Below are positions 13,278-28,090 of a stretch of DNA of 64,000 nucleotides, piece after piece. The stretch spans positions 22,707,249 through 22,771,248 of the forward strand of contig OZ038423.1 of the NCBI GenBank assembly GCA_964036155.1, written 5' to 3'. Numbering within the stretch: the first letter of the stretch is position 1; each line of letters opens with the position of its first letter. A program made the position numbers and the translations under genes. The notes beneath the pieces are model-generated. The model searched no databases and was not told the DNA's origin. It was given only the letters and a program-made list of their open reading frames with translations. Source of the DNA: Diploscapter coronatus. Taxonomy: Eukaryota > Nematoda > Chromadorea > Rhabditida > Rhabditidae.

Positions 13278-15754
13278 CTAGGCATCGATCTCCTCGAAAT
13301 TCACGTTGATTTTATTCTCGTTTTGGAAACGTATTCGATAATTTATGACAAGGGACCGGAACCAGGCCTGAAATTTTACTTATATTTAAATTTAGCTTGA
13401 AAACTATCTGTTTATTATTATGAACACCATAAACAACAACTGAATCGAATAACTTTTTTCATTATGCTTAAAACGTATTATTTCGTTTTTCTTAAATTAG
13501 CATATATTTTTTCTTAATTACCATACCTGCTCGTTACCCCATTTGAGTTTGTATACACCGGGTCCAGGAACTTTCAGTCTCAAATAATCTACAGTCGGCA
13601 TCCCTGGGTAGTCGAAATCAGGACACCTAAACTTATCAATCAACCAATTCGCCATCATTTTTGCACTTTCTTGTAAGTTTCATCAAAGGGGATAGAAAAA
13701 GATGACAAGTTTTTCATGATTACCCGATTCTAGCTGAGTGTAAAGCTATCATTCGATAAACTATCAGAGTACCGTAGCTTATGATATAAAAATGGTTCCA
13801 GTTAATATCGGGCTGTAGGCTATTCAATGGAAAAGATGCTTCGTGACATTTCTATGAATCATACGACACTGTACCAATCAACCATCTCCTCCAGAGGCTT
13901 ATCGATAGCAGACTTGTCTTCATCGTACCATATCCCTTGCCCGTATGTGCGTTCGCAATACCTAAAATATTGATGACATTGATTTTCATGTTGATACAGC
14001 TTCAACTCCATTAAATGTCAGCATCGTGCTCGCATTACATTTAAAATTCGTAGATTAGTCAAGTAAAAATGTGAAACGTATCTTATTTAAAAAAAAAAAA
14101 AGTGAGTAGAAATTCGTATTTTTTTTTAATCCTACCTATTAACGACGATATAAATCGGTTCATCGCAGTCCTGTACGACGAATGTGCAAATCTTCGACTT
14201 TCCCGCAGGCAGGGTGACGGATTTCAAGTCTTCGATAGTTGGGACTTCCTGAAAATTATAACCTTTTTTGAAAGCTATATTAAAAACATTCATTGGTTTC
14301 AATCTTTAAAATATACGAAGCCACCAAGTTATAAAAGTCATTCGGAGAAATGTTCTTCAACTTACACGACACGGATTCCAATACAGTTCCTGAGGTATCG
14401 CATCTGAGGGGATATTTAGTCGATCCCTAAAAATTCTTTCAATGACCTTAAAAACCATATTTCGCCTGCCGACACATCCCGTCGCCATTTTTATCCACTA
14501 GTTTTCCACCCCAATGTTTCGGTAGATATTCGGGTTTGACGTGCTGAACAAAATTCGTCATAAAAGAGTAACATTAAAATAAGTAGTACCTTCAAAACGA
14601 CGGATTTCCAGTCACTATTAGCGGTACAAATCTGGACCTTATTTCGGGTACGTTCTGGTAGCAGAGGCCCGATAGCCTAGAATATTTTATGATATTACTT
14701 TATTTTTTGGAAAAAACCTTCCACAGTAATGTCATAAACGAAGGCGCATTGATAATGAACATTTTCGCTATCCACTCGGGGTAATTCGTATATACAGACG
14801 CCCAAAGGATACGGTAAGGGCCTAAAATTTCTCTAAATCATTTATTTTTAAAACTGAATTTACCAGTGACGATACTCAACAATGAGGGGTCGAATTTTAG
14901 TCCTTCGAGGTCCAAAATGTAAATTACTGCTGCCTAAAATTAAAAAAGTTTGTAAGTTTTAGAAGAATCCGAGCTCGAATGACTATTTGAATTATCATTA
15001 GCAACAGCCTCTACGGTGATGAAATACCTTGAAATATAAGTTCGCGATTAATTTAAAAATTTTCAAAAGACATCAAAGTTTTCAAGCAAATATCTATTAT
15101 TGATGAGGTCGAAATTTTTTGTGAAGTTTATTTGAAAAAAAAAACTAATAATAACCTGTTTCCCAGTCCTATCTTCCAAATCATTCATGGCTCCCAACAT
15201 CCTTTCTTGGAATCTGTATCTTTGGATAAGGAAATCGGACAAATGAACGGATTTCAGAATGCCCATTAAATCAATTTTTCCCGCGCACTCAACAACCAGT
15301 AAATTATTGTCTTGACCGGTTTCTCCTAAATTTTAGGCTTTTCCTTACAAGCTACGAATCTAAAATAAAATAGTGATATTAAAAACAAAAAAAAACAAAA
15401 CTAGCAATAACGAACTGTATAAAGCTCGATCAAATTTCCTATTTAAAAACTTATAAGTTTCCTACCGACAAGCCCGATCGGGAAATACTTCTTAAGGATT
15501 TCGTGCTCCTTGATCACATGGACATTGTCCAAATCGTAATAATTCCGAAATTTCAAATGTCTCCGTAATTCTGCGAGTGATTCATCGTGGTCAAAGCCGT
15601 ACCCCTAAACAGCCGATATAGCTTCAAAAAGCTCCAAATACTTCGAAACCTGAGCCCATCTGAGCAGGTTAAAGTCCCGATCGTATTTTTCTGTTAGCAA
15701 ATCTTTGGCGTTTTCCCGTAAAAATTCAACCGCTTTTTTGTCGTCTTCATTCAT
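13278..15754 (-). CDS. CRAL-TRIO (Sec14) lipid-binding protein with C-terminal GOLD domain
   Basis: Exons, in transcript order: 15754-15650, 15604-15466, 15325-15156, 14933-14864, 14821-14718, 14676-14590, 14543-14470, 14426-14366, 14248-14136, 13961-13875, 13626-13527, 13367-13278; 1200 nt, 399 aa, the usual length of SEC14L/CTG proteins. The N-terminal CRAL-TRIO helix region (DFNLLRWAQ) is followed by the lipid-binding fold (LLVVECAGKIDLMGIL, AAVIYILDLEGL, INAPSFMTLLW, LPKHWGGKLVDKNGD). A GOLD domain covers about the last 130 residues (VTLPAGKSKICTFVVQDCDE, LKVPGPGVYKLKWGNEQAW). Members carry hydrophobic lipids or phosphoinositides between membranes. TTTCAG ends 11 nt upstream of the ATG, a likely trans-splice site. 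The donor of the seventh exon is unusual: GC (exon end 14470) keeps the conserved MCR, while GT (exon end 14476) removes it. A TTTATT (AATAAA on the minus strand) at 13201 could be the poly(A) signal. Confidence 0.9.
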
Positions 15755-15765
15755 TTTTTGAAGGT

Positions 15766-18243
15766 CTGAAATTTCTCGTAGAGAAGCTTGTTTGAAGAAA
15801 ATATGCGATAAACGATCAAAATACACCGAAAGTAAAACTGATGGTAATATTACATGAAATCGATCAATCTACGATAAAAATATACTGAAAAAATTTCATG
15901 AGGACTAATTGATTCTAACAAATTCCATCATTCTAGAACAAAAATGACCAAGAAACTTTTAAGAATGAAAAGATTTAAAAGCAGCTATCAGATAAACAAA
16001 GATTAGCAATAGCTGATCAAGATACGCTTGGAAACAAGTGAAAAATGATTCTTTGAGATTAGCGCTTCTAGAATAAAAAAATGACTTCCAAACCTCCCGA
16101 GAATGTTCCATTTTGAAACAGTTAGCGGGCGCGACCCACTCTTGTCTAATTCTATCCTTCATTCCTAGTTTCCTTCGGTCACAGTCCGTTGACCTTCAAT
16201 CGGCCTGTGCGGATTGCAGGCCATACCATCGTTTTACATCACATCACACGCTGCTTGCGAGGCTAATGCAATGAGATTGTGCAAAATAAACATTGATTTT
16301 GATTTTTTCAGTGTTTGATAGATTTTAGATTGATATGAAAACGGAAGTAATTCAGTCAAATATTCAGACTTGAGGAAAATTAAAGAATACTTTATTATGC
16401 AAAAGGGGAGATTAGCTCCTAAAAATTTAGATTGGTCAAGGGCAATCGACTACCCTAAATTTTTGCCGTGACTTAAGGTATGTTGAAATCTAACTGCATG
16501 CTTCGTAGGATGAATAATAAGTCCTCGTATAAGTTTTATAAAGAAAATCAGCAGGCAAAATATTCGAAGCTCTTATAAAACGAACAGGTCTAATCATGGA
16601 AATCGGATAAATGGAAACCAGAATGAGTAAATCCTTAGCAATTGATTGATTTCACTGCGAAACGATCATGTATCCTTTCCTTATCCAATCTCTATGATAA
16701 TGGATTTATATCGAGGTCAGAGAGGAAAAGCCCCCACATGGGTAGGATAATGAGTGTCCAGTGAAAATTTATGATCATTGATGAAAAGTCATGTTACATG
16801 AAGCAGTATTTTCAAAGAATAATAATATTTTGAAAGATTCAAAAATCATGCATTCGAAAAAGGAGCTAAAATGGGTCACAAAGCGGCTATCAATGGGTTT
16901 TTTTTTGCAATCGTATCAGAAATTTGTTACAATATTTGACAATTTTGTATGAAATCTGAAGTTCAACATCAAACGTGACAGTTCGTAGAAAATTATTGAC
17001 CAAAGTGACAAGTCAGCACAAATGAAAATAATCTTCATAGAAATTGAAAAATATTATATTCGCATGTTTATGATCAGTCGTAAACTTCTATTCCTGTACA
17101 TCGAACGAATTTTAAAGAAAAAATACGGTAATTTAAGTTAATCTAATTCGGATCAGAAATAACTCCTAAAGTAAGCCAATTTTGGCTAAGAAAGATTTGC
17201 GGAAGTTAAAACTGAACGATGAATTGCAAACATGTATTTTAGCCAAAAATAAAGTAGATTTTGTCAAAACACCTACAAAACACGATTGTGAATTGGCGAC
17301 TTTCTTTTTTGAGGTCACATTTTCTGCATCCCTCTTCTCCCCACTTATGTTTATCACATTACCTTCGTTCTCAGCCATATTCGTGTTCTCGTCCAACATC
17401 ATCAAGTTCTCAAGTATTCATCCATTTTCGATCATCATTCAATTATAACTTTCCTTATTTGAGAAGGGGATGGATTGCGTGAGGTTGCTATGGCTAGTTT
17501 TGATCCGAAAAATGAGGAATTATGAGAGATTATAGATACTTTAAAGTTATGAATTTTAAAGCTATCTCCGGGTAGAACGATGATTAGATTAGCACCAAAT
17601 TTTGTAAAATCGTCTTCAGAAGAAATAAAACATAGTTATAAGATTTAACCATGCAATATTTTCAAATAATAGCCTACTGTAAAAGTCATTGGATTAGAGA
17701 ATCTCCTAAGTGGGCAAGAAAAAATTGAAACCTATTCCAATATATATTATCACAATAATGCTCCATCAATGAAACCTTTTGAAAATGGCTTATTTCTATT
17801 TCAAAATCGAAAATTCGGCTGTTTTATCTCGCTCTTTTGATTTTCAGGCTGAGACGAGACCAAATTTGCCAAACAAATTGTCCCAAGGCCCGCCCCTCAA
17901 TTTGTTGACCTCGTTCCGTCGCAAAATAAGACAATTTTCAAAGGAAAACACATACAAAATTTTTGTCGTTCGATTCAAATAAAATTAGACGTAGTTTTGA
18001 GTAAGGAATAGGGAATGCAAATTGAATTCAAGTATGTTTAGTACTGGTAAAACTTAAGTTAAATTATTCTTCATGAGAAAATCAGTTCAAGATCTTTAAA
18101 AAATCGATATTTCAAAATTAAATAGGAAAAGGCGTGAAAAATCTTCTAATCGTATCGATTTAGGTAGGTTTTTTCGAAGATGGCTAAAAAATATATTGGC
18201 AGAACCAATTTTGGATTCTTATAAGAACAAGAACTGCGAAATA
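15766..18243. other. Intergenic region, no convincing gene
   Basis: AT-rich DNA between the CRAL-TRIO/GOLD gene and the mariner element. On the minus strand, 17200-17405 could encode a polar peptide starting MMMLDENTNMAENEG, and on the plus strand 17848-17982 follows a TTTTCAG, but neither joins into a phase-consistent gene. The segment 15960-16162 has a minus-strand ATG frame that could be an untranslated or alternative 5' exon of the CRAL-TRIO gene. That is unproven. Confidence 0.5.
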
Positions 18244-19496
18244 TTAGGTTGGTGCATAATTAGTGTCCCAAAAATTGACATGAAAATTTTTATTCATATC
18301 TTTATTTCTACTTAGGTTCAATCAATGATATAACCACCTAAGTTATCAACAACAGTAGTCCAACAAATGGGAAGATCACTGATTCCTTTGGCCCAGAACT
18401 CGGGCAGCTGGGAGTCGAAAAAGTCGGAGAGAGCCAATTTTGGGTCTTCATAGTTCGCGAATGATTTACTCGCCAGGAACCATTTTAGAGGGTGGAATAG
18501 GTGATAGCTGGAAAGCGCGAGGTCAGGAGAATACAGTGGGTGGGAAACCGTCTCCCAGTCCAGGTTCACCAGCGTTTGCTGCGTCTCTTTTGCGACATGA
18601 GGGCGGTCATTGTCATGGAGGGGTGGACATTTTCACTTCTCGGCTGATTTTCTTGAGTAGTTTGAGCAAGTTTCTTGAGCTGATGGGTGTAAGTGGAAGC
18701 GGTGACTGTGGTGCCTTACGACAGCAACTCCCAGTACAGCATGTCTCTCGCGTCCCACCAGCAGCAGAGAAGAAACTGTGTGAGTGATGGTTGGGCTTCG
18801 GAACAGCTGGCGGCTCATCTCCGCGCGGGATCCAGACAGCGTATTGGGTGGCGTTATCGTAGAGGACCCAGCTATCATCTCCAGTCACCAGATCCTCGAG
18901 AAACTCCTTGCAGTGGGAATGGAAGAGAAGAGACTGACAGATGTTCATTCGACACTATTTTTGGGAGTCAGGGGAACGGTTGGGAATCCATCGAGCGAGG
19001 ACTCTGTAGTAGCCAAGAACGTCGAGATGGCGTATGACGGTGGAATAGCAACATCTGAATGTAATCACCAATTCGCAAGTGGTCACTTCGGGGTTCGCCT
19101 TAATAGCACGCAGCAATTCGTCCTCATTTACGAATGAAGGGCGGCTAAAGTGGTCTCCGCTTTGACAACTCATATCTCCCGACTCGAAGTGACTAAACTA
19201 GCAAGTGACGGTGCGTTCGAAAGCTGTGCCCTCGCCGAACATTCTAACAATATTTTGGGTTGCTGCCGCCGCGTTGGAGTCGCATCGCCACTCGTAGAAG
19301 ATGACCATATAAAGCTGACCATGAGCATAAAGCGCATTTCTGTGCCAACTAACTCAGACGCTGTGATTCTAGACTTATATATGGGTAGCTTAGACACTTG
19401 GCTACTAGTGTCCGATACTTGCCAAGTGATCACATCTACTGACTAAAAAATAATAAATGATAAAAATTTTGGGACACTAATTATGCACCAACCTAA
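18244..19496 (-). mobile_element. mariner-family DNA transposon (degenerate copy)
   Basis: This 1253-bp element is bounded by terminal inverted repeats beginning TTAGGTTGGTGCATAATTAG. The first 30 bp at 18244-18273 match the reverse complement of 19467-19496 exactly. It is flanked by TA on both sides (18242-18243 and 19497-19498), the target duplication expected for Tc1/mariner. The length is normal for mariner. A broken transposase lies inside on the minus strand. Intact ends with a dead gene mean it could only move if supplied with transposase in trans. Confidence 0.95.
18318..19330 (-). pseudogene. mariner transposase remnant
   Basis: Minus-strand conceptual translation gives recognisable mariner pieces in order. 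The N-terminal helix-turn-helix comes first (VIFYEWRCDSNAAAATQNIV, then a stop at 19198-19200, then FVNEDELLRAIKANPE and CCYSTVIRHLDVLG). A further stop (18952-18954) precedes the catalytic part with VTGDDSWVLYDN. The central region is split by frameshifts (SLLCCWWDARDMLYWELLS appears in another frame), followed by HDNDRPH and YSPDLALSSYHLF. Mariner transposases use a DD34D triad; the third Asp lies in the family motif SPDLAPSDYHLF, and here the position is Ser. The gene is therefore broken by at least two stops and two frameshifts and has lost a catalytic residue. Confidence 0.92.
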
Positions 19497-19554
19497 TAAT
19501 ATCGCTGGCAAGATCTAATAAATTAGATAAAACTGTCACATGACACAAACGGCT

Positions 19555-19860
19555 ATATTTAGTAGTGGTCTTACCGGCAGTGGTCTAGTGCAGTGACTGT
19601 GTTTCACTGCCTAGAGCAGGGTCTCAAGTTCGCCCTCCGCTCCTACCCAAACCAAGGGGGTTAAGAAATGCTGGTAGTGGATAAAACCACGAAAAATTTA
19701 CCTAAAATCCCTCGGCTGTTGCACGCAACAACAGTCTGTCCTCGGGACGGGCCACTAGTCCTGCGTGTGGCTAGGATAGACCGACTTCCCCATTACGGGC
19801 TGAGGGTAGCCAACCTCCACCTAGTGGGAACAAGGCTAGGATTTTTTTTAGACATTAGAG
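19555..19860. other. GC-rich island of unknown origin next to mariner
   Basis: About 300 bp, clearly richer in G+C than the AT-rich flanks, start 60 bp after the mariner end. It contains short palindromes (CAGTG...CACTG, around 19587-19608) and runs such as CCTCGGGACGGG and CCAAGGGGGTT. A frame from 19668 is open but ends soon after the island and shows no known domain. The composition suggests transferred, transposon-derived or structured-RNA sequence; I cannot tell which. Confidence 0.4.
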
Positions 19861-22123
19861 ATCTTACCACTGATAGGATCAAAATACCTATTGATCGTGA
19901 AAATCATGATAAAAATATAGACCTAACCTGAATAACATCTCAATTTTATCAACATCTATCAGGCGAAGAAACTTGAATTTTCGCCCGGCGAAATTATCTG
20001 ATGTAAAGTCCAGAAAAAGCGCATTTGAATTAGCGCGACTTCGACAAAGAATGATGATCAAAATAAGGTTAGGTACAAAGTTTGAATTAAAATTTAGCAA
20101 ATAGATTTTTATAACGATATATATCTAAAATTAAATTATAATTGATCTATCAAAAGTGTAGTTGCACCTCGAAAAGGAACATTGAAATGTAGAAAAATGT
20201 CTCTCGGGATTTTTTCTACTTCTCTAGTTCAAGGTCGGTACTTATTCTCTATTTTCAAACGAGCAAAGCAACGAGTTTTGTCGATGAAAAACATTTGAAA
20301 AGTCCAAGTGTATGCAAAGTACCTATAAGCGCAAAACGAGTATCAAATGTAAGAAATATAAGAGCTTTGAAAAAATTCATGCAAGATGGGTTATACGATT
20401 AACTTCAATATTTTTCTCACAAGTTCAACAAATTTTTGAAATCTATACTAAAAATTTGAGAAAATAAGAAACACCAGGCAGAGTATCTACGCTTATATAC
20501 GCCAAAGATAGAGATGCAGGGTAATTGTAATTCTCACAACACATATCCCGATTTATAAGTGATCAAGCTTGTCCCCTTGTAAATGTTCCCAAAATATCGC
20601 AGACGGTTTTATTGCCCTATGCTAAAGCATTATGGATTCATAGATCATAAATGTTCAATTAAAAATGCCTCAGTTTGCCAAAGACAGGGGACGCGTTTTG
20701 TCCGACGGTTAGATCGGGAAAATTCCCGTTTATTTTCCTGTCTTCCCGACTCTTTAGGCAAGTGAAATTATCTTAGACTTAAAATGTAGATATCGAAAAA
20801 AAACACATTGAAACTTTGAAGGGAACACATTTAACCATTGAACCTAAGGATTTTCCATTTTAGAGTTTACGGATGTTTCATAAAGTATTCATTTTATTTA
20901 TTTAGGCTACTATTATTCAGTGTAGATGGTTTCACATAACATTAAATCTTCAACAAGTACATTTTCTATTCACATAAGTGTATGATTTGCAAACGCATGT
21001 TTCGCTAAAATTCGTAAATATCTAATTCATTTTCGCCAAATATTAAATAAATAGATTGTCTAGAGATTATGGTTTTCTTTTCAAAACAATAACATTTTAT
21101 TCAATTCTTTACTTGATAAGGCCACAAAGATGTATGTGAAATAAATAAAATTAAATAATCATAAGACGCGTTTAAATCGGATAAAATCAATGAATCGAAG
21201 AAAACATCAAAAATGGGACTCGAGAAAATATGCATCAACGAAACTTCGAAGGTCATTTTTGTTATCAAAATCAAAAGTATCTGTAATTTTATCGACTCTG
21301 AAGGCATCACTTAGACCTTACAAGAAAATGGTTTAACAGAGAAAACGCCGTTGGAATTTTACCAAATTAACCTTGAATATAAGCTCCGCCACTCGTTATC
21401 AGAGTGGAGGAACTTCAGAAGGCTAATAAAAATGAATGGATGGTTTAAAATTGCTTTTAAATCTAAATTAACCCCAGACCAGTGGGTTTTTGGAATAGTT
21501 TTAATCCATCCAAGGAATTTCAAGTCATACGATAATTTTATTTTAAAAAATCTACTAAAACCATCTTAAAAGAACGATGATATTTTATCAACACATCTTC
21601 TCACTTTTTACTTCTTTCTTATGGAAAGGAAAGATTTGGGTGAACTTTTAAGTTAGATGCTAAAAATTCATGTGGAATCACCAAAAGTCTGACTACACAC
21701 GGTCTGCTAAAACACAATGATACGGTTTTAGCACCAAAAAAGAAAAAAACGATGTTTAGAAATTGGATAATGAGAATGTTTTAGCTAGAAATATGAGAGG
21801 AATTTACAATGATAAATAAATGTTTGTCCAAATTTCTCGAGGTCGGGATTTTCAGAAACTCGAGCAACTCTAAAATAAAGCCGAAAATTCCCGATCTTGT
21901 TTTTCAGGGTTGTCGATTTTCAACAAATTTCTTGTCGAAGAATAAACGACGGTCCCTTATTGTGTTAGAAAATTGGCGAAGATTCTTTGAGGATTTGTTA
22001 TTGTTGTTTACAAATAAAAAGGTGTGCCGCACTATTGCACATCTGATGAAGGGAGGAGTTTGAAGGGGAGTGAGTGTGGCTTACCGCAAATGTGCCGTAC
22101 GGTTTTCCTGCCATACACTGGAC
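19861..22123. other. AT-rich intergenic region, no gene seen
   Basis: Between the GC-rich island and the 3' end of cdc-42. Only short frames; no exon chain with consistent splice phases and no RNA gene recognised. Confidence 0.5.
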
Positions 22124-24443
<2,320 letters not shown>

Positions 24444-24450
24444 TTATACT

Positions 24451-26883
24451 GAAACGGAAAAAATCAATAAAATAAGAAAATCCAACGCGATCTTTACGAG
24501 AATTGGAAAAGAAACATGAAATAGAGGCACATGGAACGTATCAGATAAAAAATTTGAACAGGTGATTTAGAAAATCTTGAAACATCCTATAGAAAGTGGA
24601 AAATTTCGAAGAACGAATTGCATTTTGATTTCGAAAACCACGAAACATCGATTATTGATCGCCTGATGGTGTGTTACTATTTTTTAATAAATGTTTTTGA
24701 AAACTTGGCGAAAAACACGAAAACATATGGCAGACTGAATGGAATTCAGCTGCAATAGGAGAACAGAGGAGGAGCATAATGAGTCAGAGTCAATGATATC
24801 GCACTCAAATCACAAAAGTTGATCATTATGAGGACAGAAAAGTGATTAAAAAAATCAATTAGGGTAGTAATTAGAAAGTACAGGGCGATTTACAAGAGTA
24901 AACATCAAGCAGCTCGAAAAAAATTGATAACACAATCGATTAAAGTTGCAAATGCCAAGAGTGGTCCTGGGTGAGTCACTGACGAAGATAAATTCTTCCC
25001 TCGCCTCGAAAAGTCGGAAAGTTTTCTCCTCGAATGCACAAAATCGATCATTCCCCATGCATGATTGTGAAACTCCTGACAAAGGAAAAGAAATGCAGAA
25101 AACTCCGCCCTTTTTAGGTTAAGGAAGGACCAAGCTTTTAGCTACCAAAATAAATGAGTTTTTGGGAGTAACCAAAATACTTTTCTTCCTAAAAAAAAGT
25201 AAAAGAGGTTAACTTTACGAATTTTTTTGCATGCAAAAAGTAGCGATTTCAGGAAAAATAATAAGAAAGAGGATGTGAAAACTGGTTGGCTAGTTTTAGT
25301 TGCGGCACTAGCGATTTGCCATGGCGATTTTTTCCGCTTTTTTATTCTCAGCGATTCTCCCGGTTTTCCCCAACTTCCTCCGTGATTCCCTGATTATTGT
25401 CGGGGGTTGTTTTTGCCTATTTTTGCCGTGGAACGCTCGATGCAAAGCGGGGATCATTTAGTCGGTGAAAGCGGTGAAAATAAATGGACAAATCCAACGA
25501 GAAATGCACCGCCTTGTTACCAGGCCAAATTTCCGGCTCAGAACGACGTAATTATCACAAAATCCATGGAAAATACAATTTCCCCAAGAAAAATCATTGA
25601 CATTTTTCAAAATTTGACCAGAAATCATAAAATTCCAGTGAAAATGGACATAAAATGGGTTATGTTTTGGGGATTACGAAATCGGAATTATGAAATTGGG
25701 ACGAAGCTCCGCAGAAAAAATGATAAATTTATGATAAAGTTGTCAAAAAGTCCCAGAAATGTGGTATCTGAAACCAAAAATGGGTTAAATGACTCCGAAA
25801 GCCTTGTGGTGGTCAGTCGGAGTGGTACTTTGCTAGATGAAGGAGAAAACGAACGATGCTTGGAGCGTATAAAGAGAGAACGCAAACAGGAAGAGTCGAG
25901 AAATAGCACGACATGGTGAGACACGAAAAGATAGGCAAAACGCGGCGCGGGCAGAGACGCAGGGACAGATAGAGGGAAAAGAGAAGAGGGTTGGAAAAAG
26001 AGGAGAGAGCGAGAGATTCTCTTCTCAGCCTTCTTTCTTCCTTCTCCCTTTAGACCTCGTTTGTGTGTTACTGAACGTGAAATACCATTCAGCCTCTGGT
26101 TTCGTGAAGAAGGCTTCTCGATGACTTCGACTTCCCCGCTGAAAAACTTTTATGGATAGCGAAAGTCGTGTTTATCCTAGATTTTACGGAAATTCAAGGG
26201 ACCGGGGAAAATCGCCACAAGTTTTCGAGGCTTTTAGTAAGCAGACGAAAAGCGAAGAAATATGATTCATTAGCGGAGTTTCGGGTTTTACAATGCGATT
26301 TTGCGTGTTTTACATAGATTTCGCGATGTAAAATTGCGAAATTACACGGTGATTTTAGGAGTTTTGCCATAGGTTTCGAAAAGGCAAATGGTAGGGACGC
26401 TCTGGGAATTTGTTCGGCGACATTTCGTGTGTATTTTTCACAATTAACCTATCGTTTTCCTATTTGTTCCATATTATCTGCCAAATTTCCTATTCTAAGT
26501 TCCTGTTCCCAAGCCCCAAGCCGGTTTTCGTAAGCTTTCAGAGGCACACGAGCCTTGAATATTACGCTTTATAGGGAAATTCATTGATTTTCTTTCTTTC
26601 TCCCTTTTGTCTTCGAAGAATGTTTGACTTTCTTCTTTTTCTTTCTTGATTTTTCGTGAACTTGATGAATTTTAGGAAATTTACTATTCCTTTCTTCAAA
26701 ATTGTTCTTTTTTTTTTAAATTTTCTTGTTGTTTCTAGAGCTCAAGCTTATGCTAGATCTATCAAATACAACTTTCGACTCATGTGCTATGGGTATCAAC
26801 TTTTTCGCGAGTTTTTATCCGATTTTTTTTTGCGAAATCAAATAATTTTGCACATTTTATTGATTTTTCGCTAAAATAGACTT
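24451..26883. promoter_or_regulatory. Upstream region of cdc-42 with GA/CT-rich promoter candidate
   Basis: No phase-consistent gene was found in 2.4 kb. The stretch 25920-26060 is strongly purine-rich on the plus strand (GAGGAGAGAGCGAGAGATTC), so CT-rich on the strand of cdc-42. It also has local CpG-rich sequence (AACGCGGCGCGGGC). Such stretches are common around nematode promoters. A TATAAA-like GTATAAAGAG lies at 25868 on the plus strand. My inference is that this is the cdc-42 promoter, with a first intron ending at the TTTCAG near 24449. A plus-strand open frame at 25407-25919 overlaps it and is listed separately. Confidence 0.4.
25407..25919 (+). other. Unexplained open reading frame upstream of cdc-42 (uncertain)
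   Basis: The longest open frame in the window that no model explains: about 160 codons from the first ATG near 25440 to the stop at 25919. The predicted peptide is basic and polar (for example TKSMENTISPRKIIDIFQN, ERIKRERKQEESRN) with no recognised domain, signal peptide or membrane segment. It has no clear intron. It could be a small gene transcribed divergently from cdc-42, or chance. Confidence 0.25.
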
Positions 26884-27761
26884 TCAATAAGAATATTCGA
26901 CTTTGAAGTTTTTCGCCATCGTTCCCCGCTCGTTATTCGCTACGCAAGCATAGATTCCTTGATCACCCATTGTAGCTGGGTCTAAAAATTTATATTTTCC
27001 TCAGTTTTTTTATTTTCTATTTTTCATACCTATTTCCAATTTACTCCACATCATATCGTTTCCAGTGGGTCTTTCGTAGTACTAAAATTTCTAAAGATTA
27101 TTTTGTATCTGAACATCTTCTAGCTATTATAACTGAGAGCTGAACCCAGAGGAATAACTTCCCAAGCGTTTTGATAATGGCTCGAATTACTGAAACTTAC
27201 ATGAATATTTGGTTTCGGATTGATTTCCGACCCTTCTTTGTACCATTTAATCGTGGGTCTAGGTTCGCCCTTAGCCTCACAAATGATAAGAAGCTTGTAT
27301 CCCAAACGAAACGTTTGAGAGAAGTGAGAGCCTTTCGTTACGTGAGCTGCCTAAATTTGGACCCATTCTTCCTTTTTATCAAATATCTTTCAAAAATCAT
27401 GCATTTGAAGCAACTTTATCCTTTATTAATTAATCAGTGCACCTATAACTTATCTTTAGAACATTTATATTATGAATTATTACTCAAATCACCTAATTCC
27501 TACCTTCGGATCCGATAAATTGCTCTGAATAAGCGAGAATTCAGCAACTTGGGCGAATTGCAAGTTGTCTAAACTCACATTATCTTTTCTTTAATGAAAC
27601 TGCCTCAGAGTTTATTATATTTCGACTAGTGTCTATATTTTTAATCGAAAGGCCTTACTTTTGCCTTTTCCTTTAGCTCCTCTGCGTCCACCTCTGGCAT
27701 CAGCCGTTTTTTGGAGAATGGCGAAAATGACGAGTAATAACAGGAGCAATCGGGCTAAGTC
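26884..27761 (-). CDS. Secreted single immunoglobulin-domain protein (start exon not found)
   Basis: Exons, in transcript order: 27761-27659, 27568-27504, 27350-27201, 27081-27030, 26981-26884; 468 nt, phases consistent, about 155 residues. The first mapped exon encodes a hydrophobic core LLLLLLVIFAIL followed by TADA and a basic stretch (RGGRRGAKGKGK), a good signal peptide. The rest is one I-set Ig domain with the first Cys in LLIICEAKG, the core Trp in TIKWYKEG and the DxGxYxC motif DQGIYACVANNERG. It resembles small secreted Ig proteins such as the nematode ZIG group, but those usually have two Ig domains. No ATG lies in frame before the acceptor at 27762, so an upstream start exon is missing from the model. 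TTTATT at 26856 (AATAAA on the minus strand) lies 23 nt after the stop. Confidence 0.8.
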
Positions 27762-27974
27762 CTGGAAAATCGCCCGAATTCAGAAAGTCAAGGTATTCGA
27801 TGCTTTTCAATGTAATTAAAATAAATATTTCCAAATAACAGTAATCATTTATAATAAAAAAAAGTATGTTTTAAATGATAATTACTGTAATACCATTCGA
27901 GAATGAGCATGAAATCGTCGTTTTTAGACAATGAATAGCTTATATTCCTTTGAAAATTATTTCAATCTTGAAAG

Positions 27975-28090
27975 CAGGGCTGTCCACAGGTACGGCAAAA
28001 TTTATACCTGTCCATAGTTAAGACAGATAAAAGATAGAAAAGTTTCAGATTTAATACAGGTACGATTTTCAGTACCTGCGGACAGCCCTG
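27975..28090. mobile_element. hAT-like miniature inverted-repeat transposable element (MITE)
   Basis: This 116-bp sequence begins CAGGGCTGTCCACAGGTAC and ends with the near-perfect reverse complement (GTACCTGCGGACAGCCCTG, one mismatch). The flanks are CTTGAAAG (27967-27974) and CTTGAAAT (28091-28098), an 8-bp direct repeat with one difference. The CAGGG start and the 8-bp target duplication are typical of hAT elements. It has no coding capacity. It lies just upstream of the mapped exons of the Ig gene, possibly in its first intron or promoter. Confidence 0.82.
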
